Of a DNA stretch of 64,000 bases, positions 20,078 to 31,400 are shown piece after piece; the first letter of the stretch is position 1, and every line of letters begins with the position of its first letter. A program made the position numbers and the translations under genes. The notes below the pieces were generated by a model, which worked only from the letters and a program-made list of their open reading frames with translations, had not been told where the DNA came from and did no database searches. Origin of the DNA: Yamagishiella unicocca (taxonomy: Eukaryota > Chlorophyta > Chlorophyceae > Chlamydomonadales > Volvocaceae); the NCBI GenBank assembly GCA_003116995.1, contig BDSL01000184.1, positions 32,856 to 96,855 of the forward strand. Direction: 5' to 3'.

Positions 20078-22498
20078 ATTTTGGCAGGCACTGCTAGCTG
20101 CTCCATCCAAGACCGGTGCGATTTGCGCAGAACTAACTTAACTAGATTACTCCTGTTGTCAGGAGTGCATCCAAATTTCACAGATTGTATCCATTGAGAA
20201 ATGTGATGGAAGCAGGATGTTATCTCAGCATAAATAATTTATACGATTTCAGCTTTCAAGTAAAGGTTAGACGAGCGTTGCCATAGGCAAGAGCCCAGCG
20301 GAGGCAGACGAGCATCGTATTCGCGCCCTTGCCGAAAACCCCAGAACACACCGCTAGCTAAAGCTAAAACTAGCAGGGATGAGAAGTCTTATGTTATTGT
20401 AACGCGTTTCTGATCATTGGGCGATTGACTGATTCTAGGGCCCAGCTGCAACCCTGGAGATGACTTTCGAAAAAGGCAAATCGACGAGAAGTAAGCATTT
20501 ATTATGACGTAAGAATTTCCATGGAATTGACTTGGCTCATAATCAACCGTTCGCTCTGGCAAGTCACTGAACTGGGGTTTGAGACCACAGGGACCGCGCG
20601 CAAGGAATGGCAAGGTCCAAGGCAAATTTAAGTTTGCAAGTTAATGAATACTATGAAAAACAATGCATTATGCAGTGTGTACGTGTTATGCATCCGTCTG
20701 ACATCGAAAGCGATCTCGGCAGTGACACCCACTTTTTACGTTCCCACAAGGCTCATCTATTTGATTATACTTCAAAGGTTGGAGTTAATACTCTTTGTTT
20801 CATGCAGAGGATGAGTCCAGTTGAAGACCTTATTAAGGTAAACGGTTGCGGTAGGAATGAAGTACACTGGTATTAAAATTGGGGATATGTATCTTTCCGA
20901 GTAGCTATTCCCATAGCACTTCATCCCGTGGACTCACATCAGCGTTTCAGGTCAGGTTTGGCAATACCGGATAGGTACGGCTTGGCACCTGGTACCTGAG
21001 TTGGTTTGATACGATTCATGCTCGCAAGGTAGGATGCTCGCTATGAGGACTCTAATCGGTGTGACCGATTATCATGATGCCAAATCAGCGGTTGGTGCTG
21101 CAAGAGCCACGTGCTCCGTACAAACCGGAAGCTGGCCAGCGCACTTTCGTACATAATGTTCCTGCATACGACAAAAGTCGTGCGGCGATGCCCGTCTCTG
21201 CCAAGTAAAGGGATGCTCTATCGCAATGACGCAGGCACTGTGAGATGTTCAACATGCAGGCGCCTTCGCGCGCCTTACTACGGTAATGAGGCCAAATGCG
21301 AGGCAGGTGTGACGTCGTTAGCGCCGTCTGCATACGGCGCTATGCAGGCTGCCTGGATGAGGTAGACGCCCGGTGACGAGCGCGGCTTCGTTCGGTCGGT
21401 GACTACAACGAAGAAACGGTGAACTGAATTTAAGGAGTTGTGCGACAAGTCACATTTGGTACGGAAACGTTCGCTGTACGTTGATGGATGGATGGATGTC
21501 GTGCAAGCATGGCCAGTTGAGACAGGTAGGGCCGTCCAGATTATCCGGACAGATCGGGGTCAGCCTTAACCGAGGCAGGGTGATGGCGGGGAGGCTAGGG
21601 TAGGTACCCGTAGCTGGGGCCATTCGGGATCTGGCCTCCTACGTTGGGGCAAGGTAGGGCCATCCGCACTGCTCTAAGCACTGCCGGGACTGCACTAAGC
21701 ATTACCAAAGTGGTGATCTTTCCAGAACTCTCACAGCCAGGGCAGCTCCGCGCTTATTGCCGAGTATTGCCGTTTAGTGTGACACTAAAGAAGAAGTGGT
21801 CGAATCCTGTCGAATGGCCAGCACTCAGCTCCCAGCCACCCCGTTCGGAGACACAAGAATCCAGAAGAGAACCAAACGCACGGCTCGGACGCTCACGCAT
21901 ATCGAGATCGCGCTAGTGGCCGATCGAGAGTGGTGGCAGCACCACGTTGGGCTCTGTACCTGACCGCGCGACCGAGAGGGTGGGCATCCCCCCTGGAGTA
22001 GTTTAGGCGTCGGTCACGGTGGTGGATTAGGGGAGCTAAGATCGGAGGAGGTAGCCGCAACGACGCACAGCTCCGTTACAGGGGGGCTAGGTCGGGGGCC
22101 CAAAGCAGTCGGCCACGGCGGTGCCAGCCTCAGGCCGCGGCAGAAGGTGCGCTATGCGCCCGCAGACCCGCGGGTCGGTCGGTGCGTCGCCCCGCCGTCC
22201 GTTGGGTGCTCAAAACACACACAAACACACACACACACACATGTACACACACACGTACACACGCATACACACATGGCCGGGTCCGGGAACCCGCTTAAGG
22301 TCCACCACCTCCACCACTCGTCGCATCCCGACCCATCCGATACTTTGCGTCGTACCATGACCGACACGCGTCCCCCCACTCCCCCCCTGGCCCCCCTCCC
22401 CCGGGTCTTCTCGGTACCTCCCCTTCCCCCCCACCACCAGCACCACAACGTGGGTGCACCTCACGCGCCCTCCGCGCCCTCCGCGGCCTGCTACCGCC
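20078..22498. other. Spacer between the receptor cyclase and the FtsH-like gene
   Basis: This is the presumed 5' flank of the cyclase and 3' flank of the FtsH-like gene. It is clearly less GC-rich than the genes on either side from about 20,140 to 21,950. A plus-strand frame of 89 codons at 20,607-20,876 lacks homology and splice context, so I do not call it a gene. A short GGAT run lies near 21,484. I could not place a promoter. Confidence 0.5.
22205..22275. repeat. AC dinucleotide microsatellite
   Basis: Interrupted (AC)n with ATGTACAC and ACGCATAC variants, just downstream of the FtsH-like stop codon. Confidence 0.95.
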
Positions 22499-25400
22499 TC
22501 AGGCCTTTGCGCTGCCCGCCGCCACCGCCTCCTTCGCCTCCGCCTCCGCCGCCTCCCGCCGCGCCGCCTCCTCCTTGCGCACCCAGTACGGCACCGGGTA
22601 GGCGTCGTTGAGCCATTCGACGCCGTACGGCCACCTGCAGCCGCCATGGGGGACACATGAGTGGGGGGAGTGTAGCAGCGTGTGTGTGTGTGTGTGTGTA
22701 GCGGGCGGCGGATTGTGCGGGCGGACGCGTGTTCGACAAGAGAGAAAACATCGGCAGCATGGGTTCACATCTTCACAAGAGAAGGCATCTGCCACACCTC
22801 CGCCATCGACACGCAGGTACCCGGTATCCTTAAATCGGTGGGGACCCGCGAACCCTTAGCACGTGCTCGTCGTCGTACGGTACGGCAGCAATCGCCTAAA
22901 GCCACTTGCCTCCAACCCCCCCCCCTTGCCCTTCCTTCCCGCCCTCGCCACCGGCCTCCGGCGCACCCTTCCCCCGCTACACCCCCCCCGCTACCCCCGC
23001 CCCCCCGGCCCCCGCGCTCTTTCCTCGCCCACCCCCCAAACACACTCAGCTCAGGACACACACGCACCTGCTGTTCTCTCCGTCCGTGAAGATGGTCATC
23101 TCCAGCTTGGGGGCCTCCTCGGGCGCCAGCTTCCTCGGCGGGTGCTGGTCGAACACATCGCGCAGCTCGCCGCCCAGGAGCTCCTTGCGCTCCGCCAGGG
23201 CCTAATTAGGACCGCGTGGGCACAGGGGGGGTACAATAAAAGAAACGGTAACGTGTGCACACAGGGGGGGGGGTCGAGGAAGAGCCGTAGATGCGAGGAA
23301 AACCGTTTGGAAAAGCCGTTACACAGGGGAGGGGGGGAGAGGGGCGTGGGCGTGGGTTGGGGGGGAATGACGGGTATGAGACGAAACCCGTTGATCGACG
23401 CTGAAATCCTGACGCCGAGTAGGATACGTGTTAGTACGCTCGTAGGGTGGGTGGGTGGGTGGGTGGGTGGGTGGGTGGGTGGGTGGGTGGGTGGGTGGGT
23501 GGGTGGGTGGGTGGGTGGGTGGGTGGGTGGGTTGCGAGGAAGACCCGTGGATGCGAGGAAAACCGTCTAGGACAGACGTTTCGACACGTGGGTGTGTGGG
23601 TGGGTGACGGGCAGCGGCGCAACGCGTGAGATTAACACGCGGGGCGCGCGGTGTGGGGGGTGGGGCGGGGGGGAAGCAAGGGCCTTATGAGATCCAGTGC
23701 CATACCTTGATCCCCGCCCACATGGCGTCCTGGTGCTCGGTCAGGATGGCCAGCACGTCGTCGGAGCAGCTCTTGATGATACGCCGCACCTCGTCGGTGT
23801 AGCTGCGGGGGAGGGGGGGAAGGGGTTGGAAAAACGGTTAGGGGTAAAAAAACCGTTTTACGCGGGGGGACAGGATAGTTGGCGCATGGCCGTGTGGGGG
23901 GGTGGGGGTTTCGAGGAAGACCCGGCGGGGGGGGGAAGCAGGGGGGGACTGGCGAACCGCTTGTTGGTCATAGTACGAGGCAAAGTAACGGACGGGCTAG
24001 GATACGGCGAGCGGGGTGGAAGGTCCGATTCAGTGTGTATGGCGGAGACCTTGTTGGGGGGGTTGGGCGGGAGGGCGCGGCAGGCGCGGGTGCCAGCCCC
24101 GCATGGGGGGGAGATGACAGGACGACCACCCGGGGTGGCGGTTTCGAGGAAGACCCCTGGATGCGAGAAAAAAACGTTTAGGACAGACGTTTTGAGATGT
24201 ATGCTGGAGGGGGGTGGCAGGGGGGGAGGGGCATGTGTGTGGGGGGTAGCCAGCCGTCGGTGGCGGCGGTGGCGCTCCAGGAGGGGCAGGCGCGTCGCAG
24301 CACGCAGCACGCAACACGCAGCATGCACCACGTGGGCATGTCGTTCACATGTCGTACCGGTGCCAGGTCACGTCCGAGGGCGAGGGCGAGTCGAAGCGGA
24401 AGTCCTCGCTGATGGTGGGCCAGTCGGCGAACCCGTCCATGGCGTCCGTGGACACGACCTGGGGGGCGGTGAGGGGGCGGTGAGGGGGTGGAGTGGGGGA
24501 GCACGTTGAGGCAGGGCGGACGGTGGTGGGGAGGTGGTGGAAGCGGCCGAGGTGGCGACAGGATGGGCTGCCCCTCTCGTGCTTCGTCGCAACGAATACC
24601 ACAAAAATAATCGTGTACCGTTTATGCCGTGTGTTTCAGGCTACTCGGGCGCGACGATTGGCCCCTACCGGGACAAGCCTCGCTGGCAGCCCGGCTGGGG
24701 GCGTGGAGGGGAGACCCGTGGGTCGGCATCGAGACATGAATCCCAGCTGGTGGGATTGGGTGCCTCACAGCCGCCATCGCCACAACCCGCCATCAACCCG
24801 TCGGCCGGCCCCCAGGTGACACGGCATTGATCCACTGTACGGCATTGATCCACTGTACGGCATCCGCGCCTCCCCCTCACAGACACGCTTCCTCTCCCCC
24901 CTCACCCCTGCCCCCGGCCCCCAAAGCACCTCCCCCCCCCAAGGGCTGTCGCCCACCTTCCTCGCGCGCTGCTGTCCGATGATGAAGTCCCCCGAGTAGG
25001 GCTGGTTGGCCCAGGTGGTGATGCCGGCGTCCGAGAAGCCGTAGTAAAACACGAACTTGCGGGCCATGCGTGTGGCGCGCTTGATGTCTGTGTGTATGTT
25101 TGTTTTTGTGTGCGGCGGCGGCGGCGGCGGCGGCGGAGGGTCGGGGGACGGGAGGGGACTGGTCAGGGGAGGAGCCAGCAACGCGTGTGTGGGTGAGGGG
25201 GGTGGGGCGAATGCGAGGCCCCGTGTTCTGCGCTCATACCGGCGGGAGCACGTGCGCTCACGGCGGCGTGCCAGTCGTACAAAACACACACCCACAATCT
25301 CACAACGGGCAAGGGGAAACAAATCCCGAACGCAGGGGGGTTTGAGGAAGACCCGTGGATGCGAGAAAATACCGTTTAGAACAGACGTTTTAAGATGCAC

Positions 25401-28400
25401 GCTGGAACGCAGGGGGGGCACCCCCGTGCGCATCATGGCCCAAAACACACACGCACACGCGTGCGCACCCGCCGCCGTGAAGTTGGTTTCCTCGCCCAGC
25501 GCCTGCCGTACAGCGAAGCCGCCCGCCAGCGCCACCCGGATTCGGTCCAGCATACGGCCCCTGGTCATGACGTGGTATTCCTCGTCGGTGCCTGGGGGGG
25601 GGAGGAGGGGGAAGGGGAAGGGGAAGGGGGGGTGAATGCGTGTGTTTCGATAGCCAGGGAGGAAGGAGGGGGGGCTACTTCCCTTCCCCAGGTGCGGGGC
25701 TCCCGCAAATCCGCGCCCACTGACTCCCCCTCCCCCAGTCCTCGTCGCAACCCCTCCACGCCCCAAGCCCCCCCCCCCACACACACCTAGCTTACAACCG
25801 TAGGTACACCATCTCCGCCTGCTGGCAGCACCTACCCCCAACGGTTCTGTCCTGTAACCCCCCTCTCACCCCTCCAATGTCGAGTCAACGGTTCTGTTCT
25901 GTAACCCCCCTCTCACCCCTCTGGAACATGGTCCTGCTGTAGGCCCGGCCCTTGGGCTGGATGGAGACCCGCTCCACCATCTCCACGCGGCCGTACCGCT
26001 CCCGCAGCACCCCCGCCACCAGCGCGATGCCGACCTGGGGGCAGTTGGGAGTTGGTGCATGGCAGTTGGGTGGTTGGGGGTGTTGAGGAGGTTGGGTGGT
26101 TGGGGCGGGGCAGCAGAGGGAGGGACAAGTTGGCGGCAGGGGTCTTTGGAGTCAAGGGAGGGGCCGAGGGAGGGAGGGGATTCAGCCCCCGGAGGGAGCC
26201 GACTTGGGTGGTTGTCGCCACTATTAGGGGACCGAGTGTGCTCATCTGTCATGATGTGCTGACAAGGGACACCTCTCCTCTCCGAAACCACCCCTCCGAA
26301 ACCACCCCGCCGTCCGCACCTCCGAAACCGCCCCTCCGAAACCACCCCGACGGCCGCACCTCCTTGGCCGCGAAGCACAGCACCGGCAGCTTGTGGGTGG
26401 TGGGCAGCGCGGGCCGGACCTCGCCCTGCAAGGGGGGGATGGGGCGGGATGGGGGGGGGTATGAGAGGAAACCCGTAGGTTGCAGGGAGGGGGGGAGGCG
26501 GTTAGGGCGAGCGCGGGAGCGCACTGGGGGTGATTGCCAGGGGCCGGGAGGTGATTGTCAGGGGCCGGGGGGTGATTGTCAGGGGCCGGGGGGTGATTGT
26601 CAGGGGCCGGGGAGCAGCCAAGCGGGCAGGACAGGGGCATAACCTCACCCCACCCCCACCGCGCCCATTGCCCCCACAGCTCTGCGCTCAATACCCACCT
26701 ACCCAGAACCCAACCAACCGCCACCCACCTGCCAAACTGCCAATCCACCCCCCCGCCGCCACCCGCCCCCCACCTGCTCTCTCCTCCCAATCCCTGCACC
26801 CCGCACCCTCTTAACACGTCCTCCAGACTCATCAGCTGTCCCCGCTAGCACACACTGTCGATTCGTCTCCTCCCCCTACATCGTTTCCGCGGGCTTCTTC
26901 TCTATCCCCCTCAAACCTCCCCCCTCACCTCCGCTTCCTATGTCGGGTCTTCTACGCCATCCCCTACCACGGGATTCCCCCTCCCCCCTAACAAAACACA
27001 CACCTGGGTGCTCCTGTCCACCCTCTCACCCTCCGTTTCCTATGTCGTGTAACCGGGTCTTCTCCCACTCTCCCCCCTCCCAAACAAAACACACACCTGG
27101 GTGAACCTGTCCACACCCGCGTAGATGTCCCGCGCTGTCAGCACCGTCCGGTTGTCGCGCACCGCCGTCATGGCCGCCTCGTTGACAATGTTGGCCAGGT
27201 CGGCGCCCACCAGCCCCGGCAGGTCGCGAGCCAGCTGAAGCAGGTCCACGTCGGGGGCGATCTAGGGAGGGAGGGGGGGAAGGGACCCCGGGGGTGGCAT
27301 AAAAAACCGGTTAGAACAGTAGTTTTGAGGTGCATGCTGGAGGGGGTTCGAGGAAGACCCGTGGATGCCCGAAAAAACCGTTTAGGACAGACGTTTTGAG
27401 ATGCATGCTGGGGGGTGAAGGGACCCCGGGGGTGGCATAAAGCCCGGTTAGGAACCCGGGTGGGAGGAGGGGGGCGGGGAGGTATGAGTGGAGACCCGTG
27501 GGTCGGCGGTGGCTAGGAAAACCGGGGCCCGGGGGGGTTCGAGGAAGACCCGTGGATGCGAGAAACGGCTTTTTACTCGGACACGGGTTTTCCTCATCCC
27601 GCCCCCCCCACCCCCCCACATGGTTATGCATCCACTACACTTCCCATGTAGAGTGGGAAACGGTTCTTTTATGTACCCCCCTCCCCCCCCCCAACACACA
27701 AATGGCTCCGACCCCTCCCCCCGGCTGCTCTTCGCGCATTTTCTTTACACTCCCCCCCCCCGGCTGCTCTTCGCGCATTTTCTTTACACTCCCCCCCCCC
27801 CGGCTCCTCTTCGCGCATTTTCTTAAACCCCCCCCCCGGCTCCACCTGCTTGTTTCTGAGGTGCAGGTTCAGGATCTCGAACCGCCCCTCCGTGTCGGGT
27901 TTGGGCATCCGGATCTTGCGGTCGAAGCGGCCAGGACGCATCAGGGCCGGGTCCAGCAGGTCGGCCCTGTCGTACGTGTCGTACGGGTGCGTCGCAGCAA
28001 CCAGAGGGGGGGGGTGAGGGGGGGGAGGCGATGGGGGAGGAGTGAAACACAGGCCCCACCGTACGGGTGTACGTACACGGCGTGTGTTTTAGGTGTTCGC
28101 GGGCGGGGGGATTCGAGGAAGACCCGTGGATGCGAGAAAAAACGTTTAGAAAAGACGTTTGCAGATGCATGCTGGAGAATTGGCGTGAGGAGACGGAAGC
28201 CGAAGGTCGGATGTCGACCTGTGGCGGCTAAGTTAAATCGGCGGAGGCGAGACGAAAGGAAGCGAGGACACCGTGCGACGCACGGAAACGTTTCGCGAAA
28301 CCGGTTGGTGGGTTTTTTTTTAAACGTGAGAAGACCCGGCTACACGGCATGGGCAGTGTGGCTGGCGCACAGTCTTTGGACGCATAAACGCACATTCGGG

Positions 28401-31400
28401 CGCGGGGGGCAATGGGGAGCTCGGGCGCTCTTGTGCCAGGTGGTGGATTGAGGGGTGACGGCCCATGGGGAGTGAGCGCCAGTGACGCCAAGGCCTCCTA
28501 ACTCCTCTGACTGACGCTCCTTAGAACGACACAACCCACGTTTGAATGAATCAGCTGAATACCGTATTCCCCCTTCCAAGAATGCGAGCGCCGTCTTCCT
28601 CCCCCCGGCCTCCGCCCCCCTGGCCGGTCCCCCCCCGACGCGGTTTTCCTTGCCATTCCCCCCCTGCCCCCTCCTGGCCCCCCCGCTTTGCCTCCCCCCC
28701 TGCCCCCCCCCCGCTCCGGTTTTTACAACCCCCCCGCTCTTGCCTGTTTGTGGCCCCCAGGAACACCACCCCGGTGTCCGGAGTGAAGCCGTCCATCTCC
28801 GTGAGCAGCTGGTTGAGGGTCTGCTCGCGCTCCTCGTTGGTCTTGGCGGAGTCTGAGCAGCGGGCGAAGAGGCGGGGGGGGGCGGGGGAGGCGGGAGGGA
28901 GGCGGGAGGGGGGCCACATACAGACCCCGTTACTCGAGGCGGGTGGGGGGAATGAGAGGAAACCCCTGGGTCGGCACGTAAAAGTGACCCAGATTACCCT
29001 GGGGCGGGGCCTAGGGCTGGGTGCGTGGTAAGGGGAGCCAGGGCGGCTTGGCGGCAGGAGGATGCCGTGTGGCGCATTACGTGGTGCGGTCGGGCCGCTG
29101 GGAGCGTGCGACGAAGTTGGCGCCGTCGGTCGTACGACTGCCGTACGCGCAGCTGGTCGCGGAGCAGTCGCGAACGTCATCGGGGCTGCCCGCCCTCACC
29201 CCCTGGAACCAGCAACCGGGCCAATCCACAAACCCCGCTGCCCCTACACCCCCGCCCCCACCCTCACCTCCAGCGTTGACCCCCCCTTCCCTACCCATAT
29301 CCATACCCTCGCCCACACAGCCCCGCCCCCAAAACCAAGGCCCCCCGTCTCGCCCCCCCCCCCCCGTCCGACGACCATGCGCCAACTATCCTGTCCCGTT
29401 GCGTAAAACGGTTTTTATACCACCCCCCCGTCCATCCCCCTATCCTTACTCCCGCCCCCTACCGAGTGTTCTCGCCACTCCCCCTATCCTCCCCTCCCCC
29501 GGGTTTCATATTACGACCTTCGGCTTTCGTATCCCCAACCCAGTTCTCCCGCATGCATCTCAAAACTTCTGTTTTAAACGATTTTTTTTCGGACATCCAC
29601 GGGTTTCCCTCGAACCCCCGGGTTTTCCTCGATTACCCCCCCCCCCGGCCCCGCACCGTTCTCCGCCCGCCTCAGCCCCAGCGCATCGATCTCGTCCACA
29701 AAGATGATACACGGCGCCGTGGCCCGGGCCCTCTTGAACAGGTCCCTCACTCGCGCAGCCCCCAGTCCCACGATGCCCTCCGTGAACTCAGTGCCGCTCA
29801 TCTGGTAGAACGGCACCATGGCTTCACCCGCGAGCGCCTTGGCGAGGAGCGTCTTGCCCGTACCTGCGTCGTACACGAGGGGTTTCGTACGCGGGATTGG
29901 AACCCTGATCCGGATCGGGGTGCGTGTGTGGAAGGGGGGGAGGGGATAGGGTGGTGGTGGTGGTGGCGGTGGGGACTGGGTGTTGCGGCGGGAGGGCCGC
30001 CTCGGTTGCTGGGTCGGTTGTCGGTTGCTGCGTCGGTTGTCGGTTGCGGGCGGCTGGCTCTCGTTGCCGGCAACCCGGCGGCATATCACCCACATCAGTT
30101 ATTAACATGTGGTGAACTTCCCGTTTCCTGATTCCCCCACGCCCCTTTTCGTACACGGGTTTTCCTTGAACCCCCCCCCCAACCCAGTTCTCCAGCATGC
30201 ATCTCAAAACTTCTGTTTTAAACGGTTTTTCCTGACATCCACGGGTTTCCCTCGAACCCCCCCGGCACCCACCCGGGTCTCCCTCCAGCAAGATGCCCTT
30301 GGGCGGACGAGCGCCCAGCTTGGAGAACGCCCCAGGGTCTTTCAAAAACTGCAGTACCACGACAGTACGACAGTACGACAGTACGGGGAAGTCAGGCACA
30401 TGTCTTTATTCACTGACGCCCGAGTGACCAACGGCAGGCAGTTGACGAGCAACGACACACCCCTTATCGCCCCGGACGCCTCCCACATCCCGGTGGACGC
30501 CCCTGCTGACGACGCCCTCTCCCTCGTAACAAAATAGAGCTCTGCGCTCTGCCTGGAGAGAATTGAACCCGTCCAGAGCCCAGGTCGTCAAACAGGGGAG
30601 CCCTCACACAGGATCGCCCCTACGAGCTAACGAGGGAACCCAAACCCTAAAACCCCTTGCCCCTCCCTCCCGCTCCCGCCCTCCCATGCCCGCCCTCCCG
30701 CTCCCGTGCCTCTCCCCCGGCCGCCCACCTTAAAACTCCCCCCCACTTTCCCCCACATCTAGCACGTTTCCCAAGTCGGTTTTGCTAGTTTTTCGAGTGC
30801 CGACCTTCGCGTTTTCCCGCACCGGTTCGAATCCCACCCCCCGCACGCACCTCCACCACCTCCACCACCTCCGACAGGATGGGCCCCAGACCCGCCACGT
30901 CGGAGAACTCCACCCCCGTAAGGCCCTCCTTGCGCGCCTCCGATTTGGACCGGGCGAACTCCATGGCGGCACCAGGGTCCTCCTCCAGCGTCCGGATGTC
31001 GCTGTGTGTTTTATATTTGGGGGGGGGGGAGGGTTCGGGGGGGGGGCGGCATAAAAACCGGTTACACGGGGGGGTGGGGGCCTGGCGTACAAACCGGTTA
31101 CACGAGGGTCCGGGGGGGGGCGGGGGAGGGCGAGCGAACCCCGTTGGGGGCTGGGGACGAGCGGGTCGAGCAAGGGGTTGTGAGCGACAGCCGTCAGCGA
31201 CAGCTTCATTCCCTCCACCACCGCCATCCCCCGCCCCTTACCGCCCGATGTCCTCCTCCTCCCGCCCCCTTTTCTCGCTCACTCTCTCTCCCCATGCGCC
31301 GACCCACGGGTCTCCTCCCAGCCTCCGCCTCCCCCTCCCCCTCTTCCCCGCCCCCCGCAAGTTCTAAACGGTTTTCCTTCCGTACACGGGGATTCCTCGC

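Larger units (their letters stand above)
22499..26425 (-). other. Degenerate M41 peptidase-like domain and C-terminus (exons 26360-26425, 25917-26034, 25469-25591, 24957-25087, 24358-24458, 23706-23802, 23068-23201, 22499-22634)
   Basis: Exon 26360-26425 ends CFAAKE and exon 25917-26034 starts VGIALVAG, so the position of HEAGHALVA reads KEVGIALVA: the Glu remains but both zinc-binding His are lost. Downstream family landmarks persist: [48 protein letters not shown] (the third ligand Asp is kept) and [10 protein letters not shown]...LAILTEH. The final exon encodes [20 protein letters not shown] and an Ala/Glu-rich tail, with TGA at 22,499-22,501. A short exon near 22,830 probably precedes it. 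Confidence 0.8.

Noticed and set aside
30551..30640. tRNA-like sequence on the minus strand (GGGTTCAATTCTC with a D-arm-like TAGCTCGTAGG)
   Set aside because: I could not fold a complete acceptor stem and anticodon arm. It lies inside an FtsH-like intron and may be a decayed tRNA-derived repeat.
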